Counted from the first letter of the stretch, positions 1 to 11,039 are shown. The stretch: 64,000 nucleotides of DNA from Turnera subulata (GCA_028386065.3 JAKUCV010001864.1:284684-348683), one strand, 5' to 3'. A program made the numbers and translations. Notes: generated by a model not told the origin, from the letters alone.

Positions 1-1400
1 TTTATTTACGGTTTAAGTATATGTATACTTGCTTATGGATATTACCCGGTGAGCACTTCGGACTCACCCCTCGCCTGCGCGACCTGGTCGCGTAGATTGA
101 TTGTGCGTAGCTCAGGTACGTTCGAGGCAAGCTGTGGCGCACCCTCTGCCAGGCCCGGATCCATCCTGCGTTGCATTATGTCCATATCATTATCTGTTAT
201 TGTATTGTATTAAGACTTCCGCTGCTTGCTGTTTATATCTCTAGGGATTGATGCTTGTAGTAATAATGTTCCCGTACCGGGACTAGTACGGTTGATGTAT
301 TATGTACTTTTAATGGATTTAAATCCGTTGGTTGTGTTATTTATCGCTGTGGTTGTTGTAATAGTATGTGGTCCCACGTGTTTACTGTGTATAACAGTAA
401 ATACGGATCGGGGCGTTTCATTTTCTGCCTATTCCTTACGGAAACAATTAAGTGGCAGCAAGATAAAAAAAATAACAAGACCAAGTCTCGGTTTGCTAAT
501 TTGTGCACTGTGAGAAAAAATGAAAAATTGTGCAGAGTACAACTCACATGCAGATGCAGGCTATACCATCATTATTATTCTAGGTAATTACTAGATGCAG
601 GGCTGTAACATCATTTCTTATTGTTTTGGTTATGCGTTCCTTTCACCTTTACTTTCATTGGATGACTGCTTCTACCATAGATGACTATGACGTTTGATTT
701 ATTTTTGGGAGTGGCAGTCTGACAACAGCTTGCCCGCCTTAGCATGTGTAGTTTTCCTGATTTTTTTTAAAAAAAAGAAACATATAGACGTTGCAGACCA
801 TCAGGCAAGGCAAATGTTATTACAATTAGCTATTAGTCTCTCCAATAAACTTTTTATGCATGGTTATGTGGCCGATTATTGAATAAAGTTGTTCTCAACA
901 CCACCACTGCAAAAATAAAATTGTATAGAATAGATTAGGGTTCCACCTTCCAAATATCGCCTGCCGCTTGCACCTGTAACAACTCTATCGGGAAGTTAGA
1001 CGGTGCTGAAGTAGATTTGCAAACACTGCCCTCATGTCTCAGTTAATCAATCTGGAAATACGAATTTGAATGTGGGGTTGATTTTTTTTTTCAAAAAAAA
1101 AAATCACAAAATTAGATCACCTTGCACCAAAGGTCACTATTAAACTAATAAGTGCTGGGCCTGGTCCTTCTCTTTTTTCGCAATGTCAATGTAAGCATTT
1201 CGAGTCAGCTCAATTTTGACTACATCTCTATTAAGTACACATTCTTCCAATTGTTGGACAAAAAAAAAAAAGAAAAATCATCAAATTGTCTGATTTCGTG
1301 AATGAGATCGACGCGCTTGCTTCCAAATCTGTGCACCAGATTCACCGATTGATGCAAATTCATAAAGCTTCCTCTTATCCTTCTTTTTTTTTTTTTTGTC
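1..1400. other. Gene-poor left edge, possible transposon remnant
   Basis: No convincing coding region is visible. The first ~190 bases are more GC-rich than what follows and read like the inside of a transposon or pseudogene. No terminal repeats or conserved domain could be recognised, so this is only a suspicion. The rest is AT-rich with several homopolymer A/T runs. Confidence 0.3.
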
Positions 1401-1414
1401 TTCCTCTTATCCTT

Positions 1415-1612
1415 CATAATTTCTAACAACTCTTTCTTTACACTTTTGCCATACTGGATTCTCTGATTTTGCAACATTGATTCTTTCATTAGCTTGTTTA
1501 CAATAGATTAAATCTTCACTTGATAAAGTAGACAAACAAAAACACCCAATTAAGGAGTAAAGGAGTCTGTTTCTTCCATTACTGTAAATTGGGATGACCC
1601 GCTCTTGTTTCA
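1415..1612. repeat. Dispersed repeat A, copy 1
   Basis: This ~200 bp stretch aligns by eye, in the same orientation, with 7027-7202. Shared blocks include TGGATTCTCTGAT, TTAGCTTGTTTA and GTAGACAAACAAAAAC, in the same order with small indels. No terminal inverted repeats or coding potential are evident. It is probably an old, diverged copy of an unidentified repeat. Confidence 0.55.
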
Positions 1613-1619
1613 TTATTCT

Positions 1620-2636
1620 AGCTAGTTTATTCTTCGTAGAAGCATTGCATTACTTTCATGGCAGTAAAAGTTCATAACGCAAGGTAAGGTAAGGAAGGGG
1701 TAAGACAAGCCACAACCCTAGAAAGTAGAAAGTCTATTTTGATCCTGCCATGTCCCAATTTTCTTTTGATCTTTCAATTCCAGTCGAAAAGCTAATAAAA
1801 CAACCAGTACGTACCACTTGTCCTTACCAGTGGTCACATAATGTTTTCTTTGGTCTGGTGGTCACATAATGTTGTAACACATTATTTGTCCATTCTCATT
1901 TACTCTCTTCTACCATTAGAACGTTTATTATTATTCGCATCAAACGGTAACTCCTATGTTATCAAATGTTATATCCTCCAACATTGAACATATAGAGTTG
2001 AGTACTTTTGTCTGAACATCTGATACTTCATTTCATCAAATATTAAATCTGCAATCCCGCAACATCTTTGTGCAAGCTTATTACAAAAAACAGCTGGGAG
2101 GCCTTTGCTCACCACATCCCTATACTTCATACATTCTTGCAAATCCTTCTAAACTATCAGCAGTGCGATTGTAGTCTATTAACAAAACAAAATTGCACAT
2201 CTTGAAAACTAGCAACTAGCAAACTTGATATGACCCACATGTGCCTCAATCTCCCAGCTACTAAAAGAAACATCAGAACTTAAACTGAGAAATCATGATC
2301 ATTGAATCTCTACTTTTTCATCCATCCACACGTCGTTACCATTAGTCGTATTACTCTTTAAGTCTTAAATTAAACTAGTCTGGCTTAAGATACCGATCGA
2401 GCAAAAACAACACATGCCATACCATTATCCCCAAATATCCCCATCGTTTCACTCAAAAAAAAAAAAAAAATATCCCCTATGGGCCCTTTAACAAATAATA
2501 CTTCATTAAAGCTTAAAGACGTACATGCCATTCTACAGCAGCAATACAGGGTTAAACGCGATAAAAGAAAACCACCGATAACACACATAGAGATTAATAT
2601 GCACTACACTAGGCTTCTTATTCTAAGTACTACTAC
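1620..2636. other. Intergenic, nothing recognised
   Basis: AT-rich spacer downstream of the minus-strand gene that ends at 2637. Only short chance reading frames are present. Poly(A) runs near 2455-2470 are the only notable structure. Confidence 0.5.
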
Positions 2637-3470
2637 TTACCATACGTCAAACCAAGTCTTCATCATCATTTTCTCCTTATGGACCTCCTTACTGATCACC
2701 CAATGTTTCGACGGACAAGCCTTTTGCCAATTTCTAAAGTAAAGTAGGCATCCATGCACAGTGGTATACATAACCTTCTCGTCGCCGAGAGCCCATCCAA
2801 CAGGTTCTCGCTGCACTCCATTGGGAAACCAGTGCACGTTCCTATTAGGAGGGATAAGAGCGCCGGTGGTGGTTGACATTACTCTAGTCAAAACTCTTCC
2901 TTCGCCACAAACAAATCTGGCAAGGTCATCAAAGCTCGCTTCCCTTAGATCTTCTCTTCCCGTCTCCTGTACTGCAAACTCTTTTATATCTGTCACGCCG
3001 TGGCGGAAGTGGGCCACCCACTCGCGGAGATCATCCATCCCCGGAGCCCCTTCCATCACGTCGATGATGTTGTGCCCAAACAGCCTCACGTTCCATCTAA
3101 TTAAGTTGATTAAGTTGTCACGTATGCCTGCATGGAGATGGTAGATGAGGCAATCGGAACCAACGATCAGCGTGAGGATGCCGGGTAAGGCCTTGTAGGG
3201 GTAGCCCCCCGTGAACATGTCGAAGGTAACCCCGACATCGATAAGCCCATGAGGGCTGTAATCCCGGAATGCTTCACTCAAGTGAGTGGTGAGCCATTCA
3301 TCCACGGTGTCCAGGTTCCAAGTGGTGACAGTCTTGATGGTGACACAAGGAGGACCGATGGTGGAAGGATTAGGAGCGATGCTGGAAGGATTTTGACCGA
3401 TGATGTACACAAAGTGATATTGGTCACCACGGAGGTTGGGCAAGGGGTACTTGGTGATGCTAGTGTACAT
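2637..3470 (-). CDS. WRN exonuclease-like RNase H-fold protein, probably inactive
   Basis: An intronless 277-residue protein. The pattern of a hydrophobic strand (IDVGVTF), a second strand (ILTLIVGSDCLIYHL), a helix ending NVRLFGHNI, and a C-terminal GDEKVMYTTVHGCLLYFRNW resembles the plant family of Werner-syndrome-exonuclease-like 3'-5' exonucleases (RNase H-like fold). In active members the first strand carries the D-x-E metal ligands. Here that position reads VGVTFDM, so the canonical acidic pair is missing and catalysis is doubtful; several single-exon plant paralogues also look degenerate. The start is the first ATG, 12 codons into a slightly longer open frame. A TATA-like TTATAAAA lies on the minus strand near 3563-3573, about 100 bp upstream. 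The length suits this family. The function is unknown; it may bind nucleic acid without cleaving it. The family assignment is inferred from residue pattern, not from a search. Confidence 0.6.
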   Translation of the reverse strand: MYTSITKYPLPNLRGDQYHFVYIIGQNPSSIAPNPSTIGPPCVTIKTVTTWNLDTVDEWLTTHLSEAFRDYSPHGLIDVGVTFDMFTGGYPYKALPGILTLIVGSDCLIYHLHAGIRDNLINLIRWNVRLFGHNIIDVMEGAPGMDDLREWVAHFRHGVTDIKEFAVQETGREDLREASFDDLARFVCGEGRVLTRVMSTTTGALIPPNRNVHWFPNGVQREPVGWALGDEKVMYTTVHGCLLYFRNWQKACPSKHWVISKEVHKEKMMMKTWFDVW

Positions 3471-3562
3471 GGTGTGGGTGGACTGTGGGGGTGTTTTATA
3501 CAAAGCAAAAGAGCTGCAGGACCTTTGTTATGGGGTATTTGGTGGGGTTTTGGTCTTTGGGT

Positions 3563-3573
3563 TTTTTTATAAG
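3563..3573 (-). promoter_or_regulatory. TATA-like element of the WRN-like gene
   Basis: The minus strand reads CTTATAAAAAA about 95-100 bp upstream of the chosen start codon, a spacing compatible with a plant TATA box plus a short leader. It is not supported by any other mapped promoter feature. Confidence 0.35.
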
Positions 3574-3699
3574 AGGAAGGGGAAGAGAGAATATGGATGG
3601 TGTAGAGGAGAAGGGAGTTTGGGGAATGGATAGCCGTTGGATCTTAGTCTTATCAACTGTGGTAGAGAGTAGTTCGTGGCCTTGTGCATAATCCATCAT

Positions 3700-4430
3700 T
3701 TTCCTTCAAATACATATTGCTGCACATTTTCCCTCTAAATGCACCGCCCACAACTACTGCACTTTCATTTTTCTTATGAGTATTTCATTTTCCACGGTTA
3801 TTATGATCACATACCATATGAGAAAATCAGCCTCAAAGAATGGGAAGGGGATGTACATACGATGACGGTTGATGTTTTTCTAAGTGTTCGTGTTGTTATG
3901 GCACCGACAAAAGATATTTACTTCCCTTCTGGTGGTTATGACGACAAAGGATTGTTTCTAACAGGATAAAAAAAAAATAACACGGCGTGATATTTAGAAT
4001 TTTTTAAGCAATTAATTAATCAAATAAATGGTTTTATCATGTTTTATATAGTAGACTTATTGTTATCATTTTGCGATTTCTTGCTTAAATAATTCTGTAT
4101 TCTGTACAATCGCCATTTGTAATAGCCGTAGTATAACTTACGTCTTCTACTTGCTCTAATTTATGAATGAACATGACCCCCGGATCCCATATTGATAGTG
4201 TATGTATTTGGTGGGATATTAGAGAATTGATCTACACTATTCTCTCTCTTTTTTTGAAGTGTTGCCTTATAAGGTGTAATCTTTCTGCAGATTGAGATTC
4301 ACGTTGAGCTATCGTTGAGTTGTTGTCACATACGATGATTATAGATAGGGCTCAGTATAGCACATGGTTGGCAGGTGACTTCATTGCTTTCTCTTCTCCT
4401 TTTCAAAGAAAACTATTTCCCATTGTGCAG
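3700..4430. other. Intergenic, nothing recognised
   Basis: AT-rich spacer. A short open frame near 3739-3969 has no recognisable domain and no clear splice or promoter context. Confidence 0.45.
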
Positions 4431-4539
4431 CATTAAATCTAGAGCTCAATTGACACGGATTCATCACACAAACATCAATCAAACATCTGCAAGCAAGACA
4501 GGACCGCTACTGGAAGACTTTAAACCTTTGCTCGAAGAG
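4431..4539 (+). pseudogene. Isolated exon-like segment
   Basis: A strong-looking acceptor (TTTCCCATTGTGCAG) precedes this 109-base segment and a donor (GAAGAG|GTATGA) follows it. One frame is fully open for 36 codons (start IKSRAQLTRIHH, end LLEDFKPLLEE). No neighbouring exons in a compatible phase were found, so it may be the remnant of a captured or lost gene, or a chance arrangement. The protein fragment is not recognised. Confidence 0.25.
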
Positions 4540-4674
4540 GTATGATATCCTACATATTACATATACATCTATTGACTTCCACCGTTTCTCTATTCCATGT
4601 TGTTACATATGGCAGTGGATTTTGAAATGAAAACAACCACTTAGTAGAAACAATTATTGATGCAAAGTATTCGA

Positions 4675-4835
4675 ATACCACCAAGGAGAGGTCCGGGTTT
4701 GGCAATTAATGTTTTGAAAAACACAAATTCTTTCATATTCAAAACATATATTATATACTATTCTTCATGACTTGCCATTGTTTCCAGGTGTTCCTAGCTA
4801 ATTAAATACTGTATATAGGAAATTAATTATCAAAA
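4675..4835. repeat. Local repeat B, copy 1
   Basis: Shares ACCACCAAGGAGAGGTCC, a block containing AAATTCTTTCATATTC, AAAACATATA, CTTCATGACTTGCCA and GTGTTCCTA in the same order with 5089-5216. This looks like a local direct duplication about 415 bp apart, later altered by indels. Confidence 0.65.
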
Positions 4836-5088
4836 TGTATTTTGGTATTTCATTGATCATTTATGCGCAAAAATGGAACCACGTTGCATTCCTCAGGACC
4901 AGAACAGACTGACTTGAACCAAAAAAAATGGTCCCATCTTTATTCCTTAAAAAGCAAAAGAATCTGTACTCAAAACCTGCCTAGTTTAGTTCCTAGGGTA
5001 CTTTGTTACATCATCCCCATCCATAACTGATTGACCAAAAATAAAATCTCTGACCATGTCTACATCTTCACGGTTATTCCCATTATCA

Positions 5089-5216
5089 CATACCACCAAG
5101 GAGAGGTCCCGTTTCGCAATTATTCTCTTGAAAAAGACAAATTCTTTCATATTCAAAACATATACTTCATGACTTGCCAAGTGTTCCTAACTAATTGAAT
5201 GCTAATATCTAGGAAA
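5089..5216. repeat. Local repeat B, copy 2
   Basis: Second copy of the local duplication seen at 4675-4835, in the same orientation, shortened by internal deletions. It ends just left of the MITE at 5238. Confidence 0.65.
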
Positions 5217-5227
5217 AGAATAGTGCT

Positions 5228-5237
5228 AATTAGTAGT
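5228..5237. repeat. Target site duplication, left copy (MITE)
   Basis: AATTAGTAGT, identical to 5783-5792 on the other side of the element. Ten bases is within the 8-11 bp range of Mutator-like elements. Confidence 0.85.
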
Positions 5238-5782
5238 AGGGGTGTAATCGAGTCGAGCCGGACCGAGCCCGAATATAGGTAGGCTCGGCTCGAGCTTGTT
5301 AGAGAAAAGGCAAGCTTGAGCTCAGTCGAGCTTTGATTTTAAAGCTCGAGCTCGAAAGATAATAGAGGGGCTCGAGTTCGCCTCGATTGGGCTCGACTAA
5401 GGTCCAAATGCAACAATCAAAATTTTTTTTTAAAGTTTCTTTTTAACTTTAAATTAAATACAAAATTGTATTGGGTATAAGTTAATGATAAAGTCTAGCC
5501 CAACATAAATAGAGCCCGTGTTTGATTTTATGAGATTGGTTGTGGGTTTAAAATAGTAAGCAAAGCCCAAACTAAATAAAAAGCCTACCTCTTATTTTAG
5601 CCAAAAAAAATTTTTTATTTAAAGCCCGATTAGGCTCGCGAGCCTAACGAGCTGAGTATTGCCAAGCTCGAGCTCGGCTCGTTTGACATTAAAGCTCGGC
5701 TCGAGCTCAATAATGTCGAGTCGAATACGAACTTTCATCGAATCGATCTCGAACAGCTCACGAACTGCTCGTTTACACCCCT
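5238..5782. mobile_element. Non-autonomous Mutator-type MITE, 545 bp
   Basis: Begins AGGGGTGTAATCGAG and ends with the inverse complement AGGGGTGTAAACGAG (14 of 15 match). It is flanked by a perfect 10 bp direct duplication AATTAGTAGT. The body is rich in GCTCGAGCTCG-type palindromic words near both ends and has an AT-rich centre (about 5410-5630), so the ends can fold back over a longer, imperfect inverted repeat. No coding capacity is present. The terminal motif and 10 bp duplication point to the Mutator (MULE) superfamily. The perfect target duplication suggests a fairly recent insertion. Confidence 0.8.
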
Positions 5783-5792
5783 AATTAGTAGT
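5783..5792. repeat. Target site duplication, right copy (MITE)
   Basis: AATTAGTAGT, the perfect partner of 5228-5237. Confidence 0.85.
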
Positions 5793-6408
5793 TTATTTAT
5801 GCAATTAGTATCAAAATAATTAATGCTAATTAATATCAGAGCCAGAGATACACTTGGGGGTTAAGGCAATGGTCTACTGGTCTGGTCCCAGTAATTCTTT
5901 CCCTTTTCATTTTTGGGGCAATCAGGAATGCGGGTTCCGAGCCGGTTACGACAACGATCCACATCGTATGGACCCAATTAAGGGACCCAAATCCATTTCA
6001 TCATCTATAATGAGCCGATAGCACGCCACAGGCCCATTCATCAATCTATCCACCAAACAAAATACTCCATAGCCGAACAGCCATTAAAGCCTAATCGCAG
6101 GAGAATGGAACTTTAAGAAGGACAAGGATCACACAGCTAAGGAACCACAAGCACAAGAAATTGCAGTAAAATCCTCAAAACTAGAATCATTCATGAACAG
6201 GAAGGCAATTGAGCAATTCGTCAACAAATTTCGGCCTACATGGTTTAGTGTACTTTAAGAAAATACGGGACAAATCTATATGAACAAGAGCATGAGTCTA
6301 AGATGATATAATTACTCCTGTGCAAAAGCATATAAAAGCCTTCCACAAAGTCCGTGGTAGCAAAACAGTGTTTATGAGCAGCAACACATTGGGTGGCCTG
6401 AGTCAGCT
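5793..6408. other. Intergenic, nothing recognised
   Basis: AT-rich spacer between the MITE and the first-exon-like segment at 6409. It contains some AGCC/GGCCCA words (around 5988-6035) but no supported gene. Confidence 0.4.
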
Positions 6409-6522
6409 ATGGAGTCACCAATAGAATCTTCCCCATCACCACAAAACACAATGATTTTGGGTGATGCGGATTGTCCTCCACAAAATCCACAAGATGTAAA
6501 AAGAAAGATTTGGCAAGACAAA
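6409..6522 (+). pseudogene. Isolated first-exon-like segment, 38 codons
   Basis: An ATG opens a 38-codon frame (MESPIESSPSPQN at the start, KRKIWQDK at the end) that runs straight into a near-consensus donor, AAA|GTAAGT. The composition (Ser/Pro/Gln/Asp) is protein-like. No compatible downstream exon could be found before the minus-strand gene whose stop is at 7651. It could be the 5' exon of a lost gene or of a transposase. The product is not recognised. Confidence 0.3.
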
Positions 6523-7026
6523 GTAAGTTAAGTTCCTCACTAACTGCTAACTCTAGCATTTTGTATACACAAATACAAAATTAATTAAATTATTTTTTTA
6601 AGGAATCTCCATTAAATCCAACAGTTTTTTATTTAAATCTTAAAAAGTTTTTTTTTTGTTATTAGTGCTTTGTATGTTTTTTTGTCTATGTGGCTTCCAT
6701 TGTCAAAAATATTCTTTTTAACATAAGAAATCAAAAAATTAATCGATTACTGAATTTATTATCCAAAACATTTTTGCCAAAAAAATTATTTAATTGGTAG
6801 GTTTAGTTACTGTTCAATTTAACTTATTTAACAAAAGCAAGCTAAATCTCTTTAAGGTGATCCCAAATTTCAAACACTACCTTATAACTCCTTTGAAAGA
6901 CGATTTCTAAGTTCTAACAACTCTCTTTAAAAGATTTCTAATAGCTCCTTTTACTCTGATGATTTCCAAGTTCTAACAACTCTTCTTTTTTCACCTGATT
7001 CTCTGACAATTTGTAACACATAGTTT
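6523..7026. other. Very AT-rich spacer
   Basis: Long T and A runs with no open frame of note. Nothing supportable is seen. Confidence 0.5.
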
Positions 7027-7202
7027 GTTTCACTTTTGTCTTATTGGATTCTCTGATAATTTGTGACACTTGTTTTTTATTAGCTTGTTTAAGGTAGATT
7101 AATTCTTCATTTTATGTAGTAGACAAACAAAAACCACCTAAAGATAAAAGAAAAGAATTTGTTCCTTCCGTTGCTGGACATTCGTATGATCCTCTCTTGT
7201 TC
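7027..7202. repeat. Dispersed repeat A, copy 2
   Basis: Same-orientation diverged partner of 1415-1612. Shared blocks are TTGGATTCTCTGATAATTTG-like, TTAGCTTGTTTAAGGTAGATTA-like and AGTAGACAAACAAAAAC. An upstream extension (6890-7020) repeats TTCTAACAACTCT several times, also present in copy 1. Confidence 0.55.
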
Positions 7203-7650
7203 AAATTAAAGCACGTAGAGATGAATAAATTGTTTCACTAGGGATGTTTGAAGACTTAATGGTGGTACAAAATTCAATATCGGAAATTCAGGTGGTACGC
7301 GCCCTCGATCGCATAAAGATAAAATCAGAAGCCAAAAATATCACAAGCTAAAAAAGATGTTTGCTGTATAAAGAAATGCTCCAATTTGCTACTACTCTTA
7401 CAGTACGCACTGTCTATGAACACTGGAGCAAAAAAAGATTTAATACGGGCAACCCGTTTCAAGTACAGATTGAAATAAACATTCACAAAATTACAGCACC
7501 GAATCGAGGAGCCGGAGATGCAAACATAAATGTTATGAGTCGCAAAATCATGGCAACCGTGACTTTGTTGACCAACTGGACCCTTTACCCGCCAGTTGCA
7601 GGTTCTTTTTCATTTAACACGCTCAAAGAAGCATCAAACAAAATCGTTGC

Positions 7651-10600
7651 TCAAGGGAAAAGCTTATGTCCTCCCCCTTTCCGCCACACACCACGCACTG
7701 GTAATGCTCCCACTGGATTATTGCTACTATCTAGCCTGTCATCCACCAGGCTAGGAACAGGATCCGGATCAGAGGTTTGCGAATCTAAAAGGGCTGCCAT
7801 TGAGCCATCACCCAACCTCACCCTATGAAATTTTGAGGTCTTCTTTTTCTGCCTATTGACACCACTCCCATCCTTTATGTTTTGATTGGATCCATCCCCG
7901 GCTGAAGGCGAATTCCTCATTTCTGCTCGTTCGTCTATCATTGCGCTCGACTTGCCTTGAGCAGTCCGATATCCATCCTTTGATAGTATTTCTACCTCCT
8001 CTTCCAGAGGCCTGCTTTGTGACTGCAGTGTCTTAACATTATTGATAATCTCGTCTGCCAATCTCTCCCTTGAACTGTTACCCTCAACCAACTTCCCCTT
8101 GCCCTTCCTATAGCCATTGTTATCTCTGAGATGGGCACTCCCTTGACCCCACCCATTTTCTTTGGAAACATTGCTTCTTAAACTAGCATTGTGGGACTCG
8201 ATCAGCTCTTTCTGCTTCTGAGCATCAGGAAGGAGTCTAGCCAAGTCTAGAACAAGATGTGATAAGCCGAATTGTTCCACATAATCCAGGTATTGTACAA
8301 CATCAATTGAACCTTGACGATACTGTCCAGATATGTCTTTGAACAAACTATACTTTTCCTCGTCATGTCCAAGTGCAGTACGTATCTTTTCCACCAAAGA
8401 TTTGTTTGCACTCTGATCTTGATCACGTTCTACCACTGGCAAAACCTGACTACTTGAGGGAATGCTACGTACATGTGCAGATGATACTGGTGGAAAATCT
8501 GAGAATGAGGGTTTTGATGAAACACCTTCAGAAAGATTTGGGGCAGATGAAGAGTGGCTGATCCTACTTGTGTTTCTAGAGCTTCCAGAAGAACTGGCAG
8601 AGGGATGTATAGGAGCAGCCAAAGGTCGAACCTGAGCCTGAGCCTGAACAAAACTTGCATAACCAGGCTTTGCAGGTCCAGTAGAACCTCTTGAAGTTGA
8701 AGTGTTTACTGCAGGTGTATATTGCAGTGAACTACTTGATCCACGTCCACGGCCAGCTGCAGGCCATGCCTGAGAAGAATTGACAACAGACGTATTTCTG
8801 TTGTTCTGGCGCCGGAGGTGTGCTGCCATGCTGTTACTAGGCAAACCTTCTGAATCGTGTTTAGATTTCTGCTGACTGCTGCTTTGACCCAAGGTGAGAG
8901 GAGGGAACAAAGATTCTGCCAAAGGTGCACCTCTAGAACTTGGCCCCAAGGCCTGAAGATACCTTGATGATGCTTCAGAGTCTGTTGTTGTTAGCGATTC
9001 AAAAGGCTGAACTATTGGATCAATATCACTATCATCTGCATCAGAAATTACTTGTGCACTCGATGACACTGGAGGATCATGCGATGACCTTTCTGAATAA
9101 GCTGTCTCTAAGCTAGCTTGAATTGCTATAGAGAGTTGATTATCAGACTGATCTCGATGGAATGTTTGACCCCTTCCACGACGGCGATCTTCATTTCCCC
9201 GACGATATCGGAAGCTAGTTGGTATCTTATAGAAGGAAGATAATACATAAGCGCATTATAAGCAAGGGGAACAATCAGGACAGTAACTTAGCTACGAAAG
9301 CATGAATCAATGAACAGACAAAAAGCAAAGCAAGAACAATACAAAGAAAGAGACACGGGCTTAAGAGATAATACACACCTGAAGAGCAGCACTACGCTTA
9401 GAACGAGACATGCGCCCACCATGCTCAATTGTATTGTGTCTCTGAAAGAAAGAAAGCAGTCAAATGGATAGAAAGCCCAGTCGCCCAAAAGGCAGTGAAA
9501 AAAGAATTAAAACTGATGAATTTATCCTAACACACACGGGCACAATACCACAACTTGAAAAAATTTACCTTCATCTCTGCTTCAGTTTGGAAAACAATAA
9601 ACTTTTTGGCAAGGCAGCCCTCGTCCTCACATAGAAAATGCTCTCTGCGGAAGTGTATCTGCAAAAGGTAACTTCATTGTTTAGAATATTCATTACAAAT
9701 ACTTGTAAGAGGCACACAAACGAAGAGACATCTTGCCTCTAGGTCATCATAATTCTTGTAATATTCATATTGTCCAGGGTGCTGCCTGCAAAAACAAAAG
9801 GCATTTTTGAGGTTATTACCTTAAAAAATGGTAGGGTGCAAACATAGCATCTTTTACACACAGATGAATGCCTTACCTTTGGCATATATGACATGTATAA
9901 TGTTCAGTAGACATATGAGAATACAACTCGTTATCCCCATAGAATGGGGTTCGGCAAAATTCACATATGGGATGCCCCGCAAAGCCACCTCTTTCACTCT
10001 CGCTCCCATCAACCTCAGAATCACCAGTGCGTATATGCTGATTCAACTGCGCCTTGGTATACAGCTTTTGTTCACAAATAAACACCTATCACATCCAACA
10101 AACCAAGTCACTCTACCAAATAGCAAGTGAGGTGCTTGTGACGACATACAAACAATTTAACCCAACAAATAATAGCAAGAGCACAGCATCTAAATCCACC
10201 TCCCTCATCAACATAGGAAAAAAAAGAAAAGCATTCTATAGCAATGCTCGGACACTAATCAATGCAAAACTTCCTCACTCCTTAAGCAGCTAACCAATGG
10301 GTAAAAACAAGCCAAACTCACACGAAGAAACACAGGCATTGTATTAGGATCATACCTTACGTCCCTCCAAGCAAAGGTTACACATCACCCTGTGATGCTC
10401 ACGACTTAAATGATTCTTCAGATGTTCAATATTCCTAAACCTCTTCATTGGTTTACGCTTTGCCCCATCATTCTTTCTTTGGTCTGAATTTGCCTCATCA
10501 TTCCTTTTTTGGTCTGAATTTGGCCCATCTTTGGCCTCTCCCGCCTTGCGGTCACACTCACTACAAGAGAGTCTACACATTGCCTTTACCATCCGGTAAT

Positions 10601-10997
10601 GGTCCACATCATCGAAGAACGACTGCGTATCCTCGTGGAAATAGTAAGACCCGACCCGCCCCTCCCTCGGCTCGGATGGGAAGACCGAAAAGTCGTTAAT
10701 CATCCTCGTATAATCACCCAAAGCCTGGAGTGATTAGAAAAGCAAAAAACATCAGTTTCAATTGAAAACATTGATTAAACTATCAGACAAACACAAAAGA
10801 GGGAGAGGAAGAGGAGGAGCAAAACCCTAACCTTAGTGACAAAGACGATGTCGGATTCGGTCTTGCATATACAGCAGCGGCGATCCTCGCAGATGAAGCG
10901 GAGGCGAGCGACGCAGGTGGAGCAGACGTCACGGTGGCCGCAGGAACCGTAGGCCACCCATTCCAAAACATCGGCGCAGACCGCACAGCTATCGTCC

Positions 10998-10999
<2 letters not shown>
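7651..10999 (-). CDS. ZNF598/HEL2-like RING-type E3 ubiquitin ligase
   Basis: Likely the plant counterpart of Hel2/ZNF598, which senses collided ribosomes and ubiquitinates small-subunit proteins (eS10, uS10 in other eukaryotes) to start ribosome-associated quality control. Seven exons on the minus strand are 10999-10832, 10724-10356, 10085-9877, 9785-9737, 9658-9569, 9441-9379 and 9225-7651. They join in frame to 840 residues. The N-terminal RING (about 5-46) reads C-x2-C ... CGHRDVCSTC ... CCICK. Cys/His zinc fingers follow (MCNLC, ICEFCRTPFYG ... HMSTEHYTCHIC, FLCEDEGC ... HNTIEH), then a long low-complexity Ser/Gln tail ending WRKGGGHKLF, as in family members of about 800 residues. Intron 4 has a GC donor (GAG|GCAAG at 9736-9735). 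A (GA)18 run abuts the start codon, and a TGGGCC motif lies about 210 bp upstream. The family call is firm; the substrates are inferred. Confidence 0.88.

Positions 11000-11000
<1 letters not shown>

Positions 11001-11036
<36 letters not shown>
11001..11036. repeat. (TC)18 microsatellite in the 5' leader
   Basis: A perfect TC run on the plus strand, so (GA)18 on the coding strand of the HEL2-like gene, separated from its ATG by one base. GA-rich leaders are common in plants, but one this close to the start codon is unusual. Confidence 0.95.

Positions 11037-11039
<3 letters not shown>

Noticed and set aside
1..600. Possible LTR retrotransposon edge at the left end
   Set aside because: Composition is suggestive but no LTR boundary, primer-binding site or coding domain could be identified.
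7361..7828. 155-codon plus-strand frame
   Set aside because: Overlaps the 3' end of the HEL2-like gene in antisense and has no recognisable domain.
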